The translations under genes and the position numbers were made by a program. The notes beneath the pieces are model-generated. The model was given only the letters and a program-made list of their open reading frames with translations. It made no database searches and was not told where the DNA came from. DNA of 64,000 nt from assembly GCF_005887615.1 (NCBI RefSeq), contig NZ_VANS01000001.1, forward strand, positions 1,289,415 to 1,353,414. The letters run 5' to 3'. This document shows positions 11,054-20,293 of the stretch, piece by piece. The stretch's first letter is position 1. Every line of letters begins with the position of its first letter. Source of the DNA: Sulfitobacter sabulilitoris. Lineage in GTDB: Bacteria > Pseudomonadota > Alphaproteobacteria > Rhodobacterales > Rhodobacteraceae.

Positions 11054-14000
11054 ATGCCACGAGATACGACACAATCCATCCGCCATCAGATCGATGCCCA
11101 CACCTATGACGACCCGCGGGACGTTCTGGCATCTTTGATCGCGGACGCCGATATCAGCTCGATCGACCGGGCGCAGATCTCGACCAATGCGACCCAGCTT
11201 GTCCGCGACATCCGCGGCAGTTCCTCGCCGGGCATGATGGAAGTCTTCCTTGCGGAATACGGTCTTTCGACCGACGAAGGCGTGGCCTTGATGTGCCTGG
11301 CCGAGGCGCTGCTGCGGGTGCCGGACGCGGAAACCATCGACGCGCTGATCGAGGACAAGATCGCCCCTTCGGACTGGGGCCGCCACATGGGCCACTCGAC
11401 ATCGAGCCTGGTGAACGCGTCAACATGGGCGCTGATGCTGACGGGCCGGGTTCTCGACGATCACCAGCCGGGTCCGGTGCGCCATCTGCGCGCTGCGATC
11501 AAGCGCCTGGGCGAGCCTGTCATCCGCACCGCTGTCAGCCGCGCAATGAAGGAGATGGGCCGCCAGTTCGTTCTGGGCGAGACCATCAACAGCGCGATGG
11601 ACCGCGCACAAAAGCGTGAAAAGCAGGGGTATACCTATTCCTACGACATGCTGGGCGAAGCCGCCCGCACCGAAGCGGACGCCAAGCGCTATCACCTGAG
11701 CTACAGCCGCGCGATCTCCGCGATCGCCAACGCCTGCACCTCCGATGACATCCGTATGAACCCCGGCATCTCGGTCAAGCTGTCGGCCCTGCATCCCCGC
11801 TACGAGATCGCACAGGAAGACGCCGTACTGCGCGACCTGGTGCCGCGCGTGCGGGCCCTGGCGCTGCTGGCGAAATCGGCGAACATGGGCCTGAACATCG
11901 ATGCCGAGGAAGCCGACCGCCTTGGGATTTCGATGGAGGTGATCGACCGCGTCATGGGCGAACCGGCGCTGGCCGGCTGGGACGGCTTCGGCGTCGTGGT
12001 GCAAGCCTACGGCCTGCGGGCCGCGACGGTGCTCGACAAGCTTTACGAGATGGCCGAGCGCCACGACCGCAAGATCATGGTGCGCCTGGTGAAAGGCGCC
12101 TATTGGGACACCGAGATCAAGCGCGCGCAGGTCGAGGGCATCGACGGCTTCCCGCTGTTCACGCAAAAGGCCGTGACGGACGTGTCCTACATCTGTTGCG
12201 CGCAGCGCCTGCTGCGCATGACCGACCGGATCTATCCGCAGTTCGCGACCCACAACGCGCATACGGTCGCCGCGATCCTGCATCTGGCCGATGATCCCGA
12301 AAAGTACGAATTCCAGCGCCTGCACGGCATGGGGGAAACCCTGCACACGCTGGTGATGGACCAGAACAACACGCGCTGCCGCATCTATGCGCCCGTTGGC
12401 GCACACCGCGACCTGCTGGCCTATCTGGTGCGCCGTCTTCTGGAAAACGGCGCCAATTCCAGCTTCGTGAACCAGATCGTCGATGAAAACGTTCCGCCGG
12501 AAGTGGTCGCCGCCGATCCCTTCGACACCATCGACATCCCCGCGACCCACATCCCGCGCGGGCCGGAACTGTTCATGCCCGTGCGCCCCAATTCACGCGG
12601 CTTCGACCTGACGCACAGCCAGACGCTCGACGACATCGACGCGGTACGCGACCCGTGGAAAACCCACACCTGGAAAGCCGGCGCGCTGCTGGCGGGCAAG
12701 GCCGACGCCTCTGGCAAGGAGAGCAAGGTCATCAACCCCGCCAATCCCTCGGACAGCCCCGGAACGGTCGTCAACGCCACTCCGGCCGACGTGGATACCG
12801 CGTTGAAACTGGCGCGCCCGTGGTCCGACCCGCTGGAGGATCGCCGCGCCGTGCTCAACCGCGCCGCCGACCTGCTCGAGGAAAACTATGGCGAGATTTT
12901 CGCCATGTTGACGCGTGAGGCCGGCAAGGGCTTGCCCGACGGTGTGGCCGAATTGCGTGAAGCTGTTGATTTTCTGCGTTATTATTCGGTTCAATCCACC
13001 GACACGCCGCCCGCGGGCATCTTTACATGCATCTCGCCGTGGAACTTCCCACTGGCCATCTTCTGCGGTCAGATCAGTGCGGCCCTGGCCGCTGGCAACG
13101 CCGTGCTGGCGAAACCCGCTGAACAGACGCCGCTGATCGCGCATCTGGCGGTCAAGCTGATGCACGAAGCAGGCGTGCCCAAGGAAGCGCTGCAACTGCT
13201 GCCGGGCGGCGGTGACGTCGGTGCGGCGCTGACCTCGGATGTGCGGATCAACGGTGTGGCCTTCACCGGCTCCACCCAGACGGCACAGCGCATCCGCAAG
13301 GCGATGAGCGAGCATTGCGCGCCCGGCACCCCGCTGATTGCGGAGACCGGCGGACTGAACGCCATGATCGTGGACAGCACCGCCCTGCCCGAACAGGCCG
13401 TTCAGGCGATCATCGAAAGCGCCTTCCAATCCGCGGGTCAGCGGTGCTCGGCGCTGCGTTGCCTCTACGTTCAGGAGGACATCGCCAAGGATTTCACCGA
13501 AATGCTGATCGGGGCGATGAAATGCCTCAACATGGGTGATCCCTGGAACCTGTCGACCGATGTCGGCCCGGTCATCGACGAGGCCGCGCGCAAGACGATC
13601 GCCGATCACGTCCGCATCGCCCGCGAGGAGGGCCGCGTTCTGGCGGAACTCGCGTGTCCCTCGAACGGCACCTACGTCGCCCCCACCGTGATCAAGGTCG
13701 CGGGCATCGGCGATCTGGACCGCGAAATCTTTGGCCCGGTGCTGCATCTCGCGACGTTCAAGGCCGACAAGCTCGATAAGGTCATCGACGACATCAATGC
13801 CACCGGGTACGGGCTGACCTTTGGCTTGCAGACACGCATCGACGACCGCGTGCAGCACGTGTCGGAACGGATCGCGGCGGGCAACATCTATATCAACCGC
13901 AACCAAATCGGCGCGATTGTCGGCAGCCAACCCTTTGGCGGCGAAGGGCTTTCAGGCACCGGCCCCAAGGCGGGCGGCCCGAACTACCTGCCCCGCTTCT

Positions 14001-14479
14001 CCGAGCCCGATGTACAGACCAGCAGCCAAAGCTGGGACAGCGCGCAGACCACCCTGCCGCCCTTGCCGGACCAGGGCGAGCATATGCCCCTCAGCGCGCA
14101 AAGCCTTCCGGGGCCGACGGGCGAATCGAACCGGCTCAGCACCCTGCCGCGTCATGCGCTGTTGTGCATGGGTCCGGGTGCCGACACGGCCGCGGCCCAG
14201 GCCCGTGCCGTCACGGCACTGGGCGGTGTCGCGGTCGAGGCCACGGGCATGATCGATCCCGCGGCCCTGATCGAGGGACCGGGCTATGGCGGCGTGATGT
14301 GGTGGGGCGACGAAGACACCGGTCGCGCCATAGAACAGGCGCTGGCCGCGCGCAGCGGGCCGATCATTCCGCTGATCCCGGGTTTGCCAGACGCAGCCCG
14401 CGTCCGCGCGGAACGCCACGTCTGCGTCGATACCACCGCCTCGGGCGGCAATGCCGAGCTTTTGGGCACCGCCACCTGA
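11054..14479 (+). CDS. putA: bifunctional proline dehydrogenase / delta-1-pyrroline-5-carboxylate dehydrogenase
   Basis: A 1141-residue enzyme oxidising proline to glutamate. Residues about 80-470 are the alpha-domain and FAD-binding proline dehydrogenase barrel (VRLVKGAYWDTEIKRAQ). Residues about 560-990 are the NAD-dependent aldehyde dehydrogenase, with catalytic Cys in SAGQRCSALR and Glu in AETGGLN. A further ~140 residues form the short C-terminal tail of this PutA subclass. There is no N-terminal ribbon-helix-helix, so unlike E. coli PutA it cannot autorepress; regulation falls to the divergent putR. ATG at 11054 is preceded at good spacing by a CGGAGGG ribosome-binding site. Confidence 0.96.
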   Translation: MPRDTTQSIRHQIDAHTYDDPRDVLASLIADADISSIDRAQISTNATQLVRDIRGSSSPGMMEVFLAEYGLSTDEGVALMCLAEALLRVPDAETIDALIEDKIAPSDWGRHMGHSTSSLVNASTWALMLTGRVLDDHQPGPVRHLRAAIKRLGEPVIRTAVSRAMKEMGRQFVLGETINSAMDRAQKREKQGYTYSYDMLGEAARTEADAKRYHLSYSRAISAIANACTSDDIRMNPGISVKLSALHPRYEIAQEDAVLRDLVPRVRALALLAKSANMGLNIDAEEADRLGISMEVIDRVMGEPALAGWDGFGVVVQAYGLRAATVLDKLYEMAERHDRKIMVRLVKGAYWDTEIKRAQVEGIDGFPLFTQKAVTDVSYICCAQRLLRMTDRIYPQFATHNAHTVAAILHLADDPEKYEFQRLHGMGETLHTLVMDQNNTRCRIYAPVGAHRDLLAYLVRRLLENGANSSFVNQIVDENVPPEVVAADPFDTIDIPATHIPRGPELFMPVRPNSRGFDLTHSQTLDDIDAVRDPWKTHTWKAGALLAGKADASGKESKVINPANPSDSPGTVVNATPADVDTALKLARPWSDPLEDRRAVLNRAADLLEENYGEIFAMLTREAGKGLPDGVAELREAVDFLRYYSVQSTDTPPAGIFTCISPWNFPLAIFCGQISAALAAGNAVLAKPAEQTPLIAHLAVKLMHEAGVPKEALQLLPGGGDVGAALTSDVRINGVAFTGSTQTAQRIRKAMSEHCAPGTPLIAETGGLNAMIVDSTALPEQAVQAIIESAFQSAGQRCSALRCLYVQEDIAKDFTEMLIGAMKCLNMGDPWNLSTDVGPVIDEAARKTIADHVRIAREEGRVLAELACPSNGTYVAPTVIKVAGIGDLDREIFGPVLHLATFKADKLDKVIDDINATGYGLTFGLQTRIDDRVQHVSERIAAGNIYINRNQIGAIVGSQPFGGEGLSGTGPKAGGPNYLPRFSEPDVQTSSQSWDSAQTTLPPLPDQGEHMPLSAQSLPGPTGESNRLSTLPRHALLCMGPGADTAAAQARAVTALGGVAVEATGMIDPAALIEGPGYGGVMWWGDEDTGRAIEQALAARSGPIIPLIPGLPDAARVRAERHVCVDTTASGGNAELLGTAT

Positions 14480-14514
14480 CCGCGATCCGATCCCGGATCC
14501 GACAGTGCAACCTC

Positions 14515-14545
14515 GGGACCCCGCCGCCACGTGCCGCGGGGTCCC
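14515..14545 (+). terminator. hairpin after putA
   Basis: GGGACCCCG (14515-14523) and CGGGGTCCC (14537-14545) form a perfect 9-bp stem with a 13-nt loop. It lies 36 nt after the putA stop and before the rhomboid gene. There is no T-tract, so it is a weak or Rho-assisted terminator at best. Confidence 0.45.
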
Positions 14546-14580
14546 TTGACCCCACCCGAGATTGGCTTCAGCGTAACAGC

Positions 14581-15324
14581 ATGTTTCCAATTCGCGACCA
14601 TAATCCGTCGGGCCGCACGCCCTTTGTCACCTACGCGCTGATTGCCGCGAACGTCGGCCTGTTTCTAAGCCAGCTAGGGCTGATGCACGATGCGCGTGCG
14701 CTCAACGGTCTCTACATCGACTGGGCGCTGATCCCCGCGCGGATCAGCAGCGGGGATGGCTTTTACACGCTTCTCACTTCGATGTTCCTGCATGGCGGGC
14801 TGATGCACCTTGCCGGCAACATGCTGTTCTTATGGATATTCGGCGACAACGTCGAAGACGAGATGGGCCATTTGCCGTTTCTGGGGTTCTATCTCGGCGC
14901 GGGCCTTATCGGCGGTGTCCTGCACTATGTGTCCGCCCCGATGTCGGGCGTGCCGACAATTGGCGCCTCGGGCGCGATCGCGGGCGTGATGGGGGGCTAC
15001 CTTCTGCTGTTTCCGCGCGCCAGGGTCGATATCCTGTTCATCTTCATCGTCTTTTTCCGCATCTTCCCGATCCCCGCCTGGATCATGCTGGCGGTCTGGT
15101 TCGGCATGCAGTTCATCGGCGGCATCGGTGCGGATCCCAGCATGGGCGGCGTCGCCTACTGGGCCCATGCGGGCGGTTTTCTCGCCGGGCTGGTGCTGAC
15201 GGTGCCCGTCTGGCTGCGCCGCGGCGGCCCTGCGTTCTGGCGCCGCACGCACGGCCATCCGCCTCACCCCGAAACGCGCTATCCGCTACAGGCCAGCCGC
15301 ATCCCAAAGATCCCGCGCAGATGA
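14581..15324 (+). CDS. rhomboid-family intramembrane serine protease
   Basis: A 247-residue membrane protease with about six helices. The catalytic Ser sits in GASGAIAGV (residue about 138) and the His in WAHAGGFLAG (about 197), forming the rhomboid Ser-His dyad. The HGGLMHLAGNMLFLWIFGD block is the conserved L1/TM2 region with the oxyanion-hole His and Asn. Rhomboids cleave helical membrane segments; the substrate here is unknown. Its stop overlaps the start of the next gene in an ATGA arrangement, so the two are translationally coupled. Confidence 0.93.
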   Translation: MFPIRDHNPSGRTPFVTYALIAANVGLFLSQLGLMHDARALNGLYIDWALIPARISSGDGFYTLLTSMFLHGGLMHLAGNMLFLWIFGDNVEDEMGHLPFLGFYLGAGLIGGVLHYVSAPMSGVPTIGASGAIAGVMGGYLLLFPRARVDILFIFIVFFRIFPIPAWIMLAVWFGMQFIGGIGADPSMGGVAYWAHAGGFLAGLVLTVPVWLRRGGPAFWRRTHGHPPHPETRYPLQASRIPKIPRR

Positions 15325-15707
15325 CGGCGCGGTCGCATGACACGGGCGAAACCCGCCGCGCCTCGTGCCATTGCGGCACCGTCGTGCTCGAGGCCTACCT
15401 GCCGCAGGGCCTCGGGTCCGCGCAACGCTGCAACTGCTCGTTCTGTCGCCGCCGGGGCGCGGCCGCCGTCACCGCGCGCACCGACCGGGTCAGGGTGATC
15501 CAGGGCGCCGGGGCCTTGACACTCTACACCTGGGGTACGCACACCGCGCAGCACTACTTCTGCCGGATCTGCGGCATCTACACCCATCACCGACGCCGCA
15601 AGGACCCCGCCGAAACCGGCATCAACCTGGGCTGCATCGATAACGTCCTTCCGCAGGACCTCGAGCCGATTCCCACCGCCGACGGGCGCACCAACCCCTT
15701 GGCCTGA
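15321..15707 (+). CDS. GFA-family (Gfa-like) zinc protein
   Basis: A 128-residue protein of the glutathione-dependent formaldehyde-activating (GFA) fold. Zinc cysteines are visible as CHCG, CNCSFC and FCRICG. Although the family is named after Gfa, most members, particularly those of this length, have no shown formaldehyde role. It overlaps the rhomboid stop by 4 nt (ATGA), so the two are co-expressed. Function is unassigned beyond zinc binding. Confidence 0.85.
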   Translation: MTARSHDTGETRRASCHCGTVVLEAYLPQGLGSAQRCNCSFCRRRGAAAVTARTDRVRVIQGAGALTLYTWGTHTAQHYFCRICGIYTHHRRRKDPAETGINLGCIDNVLPQDLEPIPTADGRTNPLA

Positions 15708-15735
15708 GCGCCGCCCGTCTTCTTCTTTTGTTCAT

Positions 15736-15757
15736 AAATATCCCCGCCGGAGGCATC
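15736..15757. repeat. dispersed GCCTCCGGCGG-type element, copy 1
   Basis: AAATATCCCCGCCGGAGGCA at the start of a 22-nt element that matches 20 of 22 positions with the left arm of the large palindrome at 28994. A shorter match lies at 38964-38976. It is placed between the convergent GFA and suhB-type genes. Similar GC-rich elements ending in ATATTT are common between Rhodobacterales genes and probably act in transcription termination. Confidence 0.55.
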
Positions 15758-15773
15758 CCCCCGGCCACGGGCG

Positions 15774-16559
15774 CTAGCCCCGGATCACCTTGGCGAAAGG
15801 CGTGTAGATCGCCTCGTTGGCACAGACGACCGTGCCGCTTTCGACGATGTCCGCCTGCGGATCGATCGCCTCAGCCAGACCGCCGGCTTCGCGCACGATG
15901 ATGATACCGGCCGCCAGATCCCAAGGGTTCAGACGCCGTTCCCAGAACCCGTCGTACCGCCCCGCCGCGACATAGGCCATGTCCAGCGCCGCCGACCCCC
16001 AGCGCCGCACACCGGCGCAGCCGGGCAGCAGCCGGCCCAGATCCTTGAGCGTGTCGGGCAGATCGGCGCGCCCGCCAAAGGGCAGACCGGTGGCGAAAAT
16101 GCTTTCGATCATCTTGTGGCGGCCCGATACACGCAGACGGCTTTCGTTCATCCACGCACCGGCGCCCTTCTCGGCAAAGAACATCTCGTCCTTGGCGGGG
16201 TCAAAGACCACCCCCGCCACCATCTGGCCCTTGTGCTCAAGGCCGATCGAGATCGCCCAATGCGGCAGACCGTGCAGAAAATTCGTGGTGCCGTCCAACG
16301 GGTCCACGATCCAGCGGCGGGTGGGGTCTTCGCCTTCCGCGCCGCCGCCTTCCTCGGCCAGCCAGCCATAGGTCGGGCGGGCGCCGCGGAGCTCCTCTTT
16401 CAGGATCTTTTCGGCGTTGATATCGGCGCGGCTGACGAAATCTCCGGCGCCCTTCATCGACACCTGAAGGTTCTCGACCTCGCGGAAGTCCTTGACCAGC
16501 GACCGGCCCGCCTTGCGCGCCGCCTTGATCATGATGTTAAGATTTGCACTGCCAATCAT
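15774..16559 (-). CDS. suhB: inositol monophosphatase family protein, SuhB-like
   Basis: A 261-residue Mg-dependent phosphatase. The signature metal-binding motif DPLDGTTNFLHGLPHWAISI and the C-terminal WDLAAGIIIVREAGG are both intact, and the EEGGG before the first motif supplies the metal-bridging Glu region. SuhB hydrolyses inositol-1-phosphate and in E. coli is also a NusA-associated factor in rRNA antitermination; which role applies here is unknown. The start at 16559 precedes SANLNIMIKAARKAGRSL, and an internal ATG ten codons in is an alternative. Confidence 0.92.
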   Translation of the reverse strand: MIGSANLNIMIKAARKAGRSLVKDFREVENLQVSMKGAGDFVSRADINAEKILKEELRGARPTYGWLAEEGGGAEGEDPTRRWIVDPLDGTTNFLHGLPHWAISIGLEHKGQMVAGVVFDPAKDEMFFAEKGAGAWMNESRLRVSGRHKMIESIFATGLPFGGRADLPDTLKDLGRLLPGCAGVRRWGSAALDMAYVAAGRYDGFWERRLNPWDLAAGIIIVREAGGLAEAIDPQADIVESGTVVCANEAIYTPFAKVIRG

Positions 16560-16698
16560 AGTTCCGGGCTCCCGATGGATCAGGCCGGGTCATACGCGGC
16601 CCGTCGCGCCTTGCCAAGGGGGTGCGGCAAAGGCCCCTTGCCAGCCCCGCCGCAACCCGTCACCGTGACGCGAACCCGACTGAAAGGAACCCGACCCC

Positions 16699-17739
16699 AT
16701 GTCCGACGAAATGAGCCGTATCGTTCTGGCCAGCCGCCCCGACGGCGCGCCCACCCCTGACAATTTCCGCCTCGAGACCGCGCCGGTCCCGACCCCGGGC
16801 GACGGCGAGGTGATGGTGCGTGTGCATTACATGTCGCTCGATCCCTATATGCGCGGCCGCATGGACGACGCGAAATCCTATGCCGCATCCGTGCCCGTCG
16901 GCGGGCTGATGGAAGGCGGATCGGTGGGCGAGGTCATCGCCTCGAACAGCCCCGCCTTCACGCCCGGCGACATCGCGTTCGGGCCCTTCGGCTGGGCCAC
17001 GCACGGCGTTGCCCCGGCCAAGCAATGTCGCAAGGTCGACCCGGATCAGGCCCCGATCACCACCTCGCTGGGCGCGCTCGGCATGCCCGGTTTCACCGGC
17101 TGGTTCGCCCTGCACGAACATGGCCGCCCCAAAGAGGGCGAAACGCTGGTGGTCGCCGCGGCGACCGGGCCGGTCGGATCGATGGTGGGCCAGATCGCCA
17201 AGGCGCGCGGCCTGCGCGCAGTTGGCATCGCGGGCGGGGCGGACAAATGCGCGCTGGCCACCGATCACTTCGGTTTCGACGTCTGCATCGACCACCGCGC
17301 CCACGCCACCGCCAAGGACCTGCGCGCCGCGCTGCGGGAGGCCTGTCCCGATGGTATCGACATCTATTTCGAGAATGTCGGCGGCAAGGTGCTCGACGCG
17401 GTTCTGCCGCTGATGAACGCGCACGGGCGCATCCCGCTTTGCGGCATGATCGCCTGGTACAATGCCGGCGGCCTTGGCAACGACGCCGCCGAGGAAGGGC
17501 TGAGCGCGCCGCGACTGTGGCGGACCATCCTGGTCAGTCACCTGAGCGTGAACGGCTTCATCATCTCGAACCACTGGGACCGCTTTCCCGAATTCATCAG
17601 CGAAGTCGGGCCGCTTGTGGGCAACGGCACGATCAAGGTGCAAGAGGACATCACCGAAGGGCTGGAAAACGCGCCGCAGGCCTTTATCGACATGCTCACG
17701 GGCGGCAACACCGGCAAGGCGATGGTCAAGGTGGTCTGA
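16699..17739 (+). CDS. NADPH-dependent oxidoreductase, CurA/YncB type (medium-chain reductase)
   Basis: A 346-residue zinc-free medium-chain dehydrogenase/reductase. The N-terminal YMSLDPYMRGRM block is characteristic of the CurA/leukotriene B4 dehydrogenase-like branch. The Rossmann motif reads AAATGPVGSMVGQIAK (about residues 154-169), with the family's AxxGxxG spacing. Members reduce the C=C double bond of enones, such as curcumin or 2-alkenals. A GAAAGGAACC ribosome-binding region precedes the start. Physiological substrate is unknown. Confidence 0.92.
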   Translation: MSDEMSRIVLASRPDGAPTPDNFRLETAPVPTPGDGEVMVRVHYMSLDPYMRGRMDDAKSYAASVPVGGLMEGGSVGEVIASNSPAFTPGDIAFGPFGWATHGVAPAKQCRKVDPDQAPITTSLGALGMPGFTGWFALHEHGRPKEGETLVVAAATGPVGSMVGQIAKARGLRAVGIAGGADKCALATDHFGFDVCIDHRAHATAKDLRAALREACPDGIDIYFENVGGKVLDAVLPLMNAHGRIPLCGMIAWYNAGGLGNDAAEEGLSAPRLWRTILVSHLSVNGFIISNHWDRFPEFISEVGPLVGNGTIKVQEDITEGLENAPQAFIDMLTGGNTGKAMVKVV

Positions 17740-17814
17740 CGACGCGCCTGCCCGCGCCTGCCCGAATGAGCGGAAATGTGATACACTTCTTCCCATCGCC
17801 TGGGAGGGAGTGTC

Positions 17815-18351
17815 ATGTGGAACCTCGATCACTTCGTGGCCGATTGCCGTGCCACCATCGGAAAACCCGATCAGCAAAGGCGCATCGGCGCGCTGATGGA
17901 CGAAGCCCTGCACGATCCGGGCGCCGTCGCCCGCGCCTTCGGCCCACCGGAGGGGCCCGGCATCACCCCGGTCTATGTCTCGGATGACCTGACCATTCTC
18001 AACGTGGTGTGGAAACCGTCGATGACGGTGCAGCCGCACAACCACGAGATGTGGGCCACGATAGGTATCTACGACGGCCGCGAGGACAACATATTCTGGC
18101 GCCGGATCAAGGACGATCCGCACCACCGGGTCGAAGCCGCAGGCGCGCGCAACCTGGGCACCGGGGACTGGACGCCGCTGGGCCGCGACATTATTCATTC
18201 GGTGACCAACCCGATTGCGCGCCTCACCGGCGCCCTGCATATCTACGGCGGCAATTTCTTCGAAGCTGACCGCAGCGAATGGGATCCCGGCACGTTGCAC
18301 GAACACGCGCTGGACATCGCGCGGATCAAGGCGATGTTCAGCGACACCTGA
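17815..18351 (+). CDS. cupin-fold predicted metal-dependent protein (cysteine-dioxygenase-like)
   Basis: A 178-residue protein predicted to adopt a double-stranded beta-helix. The first cupin motif is VQPHNHEMWATIGIY, giving His, His and Glu metal ligands, and a later GRDIIHSVTN supplies the third His. The order and spacing resemble predicted metal-dependent enzymes related to cysteine dioxygenase. A good GGGAGG ribosome-binding site sits 7 nt before ATG (TGGGAGGGAGTGTC). It follows the CurA-type gene by 75 nt and may be co-transcribed. The reaction is unknown. Confidence 0.65.
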   Translation: MWNLDHFVADCRATIGKPDQQRRIGALMDEALHDPGAVARAFGPPEGPGITPVYVSDDLTILNVVWKPSMTVQPHNHEMWATIGIYDGREDNIFWRRIKDDPHHRVEAAGARNLGTGDWTPLGRDIIHSVTNPIARLTGALHIYGGNFFEADRSEWDPGTLHEHALDIARIKAMFSDT

Positions 18352-18361
18352 GACGCCGGCG

Positions 18362-19267
18362 TCAGACGGCCTGCAACTTGCGCGCCTCCTCGCCCGCAAG
18401 GCCAAGCAGTTTTTGCATGAAGGGTTTGCCCAGATCGTCGCTGCGCACCGCCGCGTAGAGGCGGCGTTTCAGGCCCTTTGCCGTCAAGGGCCGCGTGACA
18501 TAGTCGGAACTGTATTTCACCTCGCGCACGACCCAGTCCGGCAGGACCGACACGCCCCTGTTGCTGGCCACCAGCAGCAGGATCACCGCCGTCAGTTCCA
18601 CCTGCCGGATCGCCGCCGGTTCGACCTTGGCGGGGATCAAAAGCTGGCTGAACACATCGAGCCGCGATCGCTCGACCGGATAGGTGATCAGCGTCTCGCC
18701 GCGAAAATCATTCGCCTCGACAAAGGACTTTTGCGCCAGCGGGTGCAGGCTGGATGCGACGAACACCGGCGCATAGTCAAAGAGTTCCACGAACTCCACG
18801 CCCGGCAGGTCCTCCGGGTCCGAGGACACCACCAGATCGACCTCCTCCTTCAGCAGAGCGGGCAACGCGTCAAAGGCGAGGCCGGGGCGAATGTCCACAT
18901 CCACGTCGGGCCAGGTCTTGCGAAATTGCTCAAGAACCGGGAACAGCCATTCGAAACAGGCGTGACATTCGATGGCGATGTGCATCCGCCCCGTGCTGCC
19001 CGCGCGCAGGCCGGTGAATTCCTCTTGCAGGGCCTCTATCTGCGGAAGCACCTGCTGTGCCAGCTTCAGCAACCGCATCCCAGCGGGCGACAACTTCAAC
19101 GGCTTGGAGCGGCGCACGAACAACTCCACGCCCGCCTGATCCTCCAACCCCTTGACCTGATGGCTCAGGGCGGATTGCGTGATGTGCATCTGTTCGGCGG
19201 CCCGCGCCAGCCCGCCGGCCTCGTGGATGGCCTGTATCGTGCGCAGATGCCGGAACTCGATGTGCAT
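18362..19267 (-). CDS. metR: LysR-family regulator MetR
   Basis: A 301-residue LysR regulator with an N-terminal HTH (AARAAEQMHITQSALSHQVKGLE) and a C-terminal substrate-binding domain. In MetR the co-inducer is homocysteine. It is divergent from metF, 91 nt away, which is the classic arrangement for MetR, and a MetR-like box lies between them. ATG at 19267 is preferred over an in-frame GTG at 19276, because an AGGAG sequence sits 8 nt upstream of the ATG and would be inside the longer version. Confidence 0.88.
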   Translation of the reverse strand: MHIEFRHLRTIQAIHEAGGLARAAEQMHITQSALSHQVKGLEDQAGVELFVRRSKPLKLSPAGMRLLKLAQQVLPQIEALQEEFTGLRAGSTGRMHIAIECHACFEWLFPVLEQFRKTWPDVDVDIRPGLAFDALPALLKEEVDLVVSSDPEDLPGVEFVELFDYAPVFVASSLHPLAQKSFVEANDFRGETLITYPVERSRLDVFSQLLIPAKVEPAAIRQVELTAVILLLVASNRGVSVLPDWVVREVKYSSDYVTRPLTAKGLKRRLYAAVRSDDLGKPFMQKLLGLAGEEARKLQAV

Positions 19268-19300
19268 ATGAGGCACTCCTCATGTTCAAGATGAAAGTTA

Positions 19301-19341
19301 TGAATTTGTCTCACTTTGATATTCGTGTCACAAGAGACAAA
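19301..19341. promoter_or_regulatory. metR-metF intergenic operator region (MetR-like box and inverted repeat)
   Basis: TGAATTTGTCTCA (19301-19313) matches the MetR consensus TGAA-N5-TTCA with one mismatch. A perfect 8-bp inverted repeat, TTTGTCTC (19305-19312) and GAGACAAA (19334-19341) with 21 nt between, overlaps it. Upstream, TTCA-N3-TGAA (19284-19294 region) is a third partial palindrome. Placement between divergent metR and metF supports a regulatory role. No SAM-type riboswitch fold could be made from the short leader. Confidence 0.55.
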
Positions 19342-19358
19342 ATCAAGAGGATCATCCC

Positions 19359-20228
19359 ATGACCACGCCCGCTGTTTCCTTCGAAGTCTTTCCGCCGCAG
19401 TCGATCAACGCCTCCTTCAAGCTGTGGGAGACGGCACAGGCGCTGGCGCCGCTGGCGCCGCGGTTCTTTTCGGTGACATACGGCGCGGGCGGCAGCACGC
19501 GAGACCTCACGCATGACGCGGCCTATACGCTGCACCAGTCGTCGGGCCTTCCGGTCGCGGCGCATCTGACCTGCGTCGGCGCCTCGCGGGCCGAGACGCT
19601 GGCCACCGCGCAACGCTTTGCCAAGGCTGGCGTGACCGACATCGTGGCCTTGCGCGGTGACCCAGCCAAGGGCGCCGACAGCTTTCAACCCCATCCCGAC
19701 GGGTTTGCCAATTCCTGCGACCTGATCGAGGCATTGGCGCGCACCGGGCAATTCACGCTGCGTGTCGGCGCCTATCCCGACAAGCACCCCGAGGCGGCAA
19801 CCCAGGCGGACAACATCGACTGGCTCAAGCGCAAGATCGATGCCGGCGCGGACGAGGCGATCACCCAGTTTTTCTTCGAGGCGGAAACATTCCTGCGGTT
19901 CCGGGACGCCTGTGCCGATGCGGGCATCTCCGCCCCGATCACCCCCGGCATCCTGCCGATCACCAACTGGACAAGCGCCCGCAAATTCGCGGTGAAATGC
20001 GGCACCGACGTTCCGCTCTGGCTGGACCAGGCGTTCGACGCGGCCATCCGCGACGATCGCCACGATCTTCTGGCGCGGGCGCTTTGTGCCGAATTGTGCT
20101 CCGATCTGGTGGATGAAGGCGTGGAGAACCTGCACTTCTACACACTCAACCGCCCCGACCTCACGCGCGAGATCTGCCATGCTCTTGGCGTGACGCCGCA
20201 GACCGCGCGGATCCAGAACGTTGCGTAA
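19359..20228 (+). CDS. metF: 5,10-methylenetetrahydrofolate reductase
   Basis: A 289-residue FAD enzyme making 5-methyl-tetrahydrofolate for methionine synthesis. The barrel begins SFEVFPPQ, with the Glu that activates the folate, and later has TYGAGGSTRDLT, VALRGDPAKG, GAYPDKHPEA and ITQFFFEAETFLRF, all hallmark MetF segments. A good AAGAGGATC ribosome-binding site is 8 nt upstream. It is divergent from metR. No metH lies within the window. Confidence 0.96.
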   Translation: MTTPAVSFEVFPPQSINASFKLWETAQALAPLAPRFFSVTYGAGGSTRDLTHDAAYTLHQSSGLPVAAHLTCVGASRAETLATAQRFAKAGVTDIVALRGDPAKGADSFQPHPDGFANSCDLIEALARTGQFTLRVGAYPDKHPEAATQADNIDWLKRKIDAGADEAITQFFFEAETFLRFRDACADAGISAPITPGILPITNWTSARKFAVKCGTDVPLWLDQAFDAAIRDDRHDLLARALCAELCSDLVDEGVENLHFYTLNRPDLTREICHALGVTPQTARIQNVA

Positions 20229-20293
20229 GGCTTGAACAGACGGCGCCCCGCGCCCTAGCGTCTGCGGACAGACCCATTTCCGGAGACGCGCCC

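Noticed and set aside
11420-13930. Two long antisense frames within putA
   Set aside because: They are shadows of the ALDH and proline dehydrogenase coding frames, with no start or domain.
19284-19358. SAM-II riboswitch before metF
   Set aside because: The leader is short and I could not draw the pseudoknot; the symmetry elements fit protein binding better.
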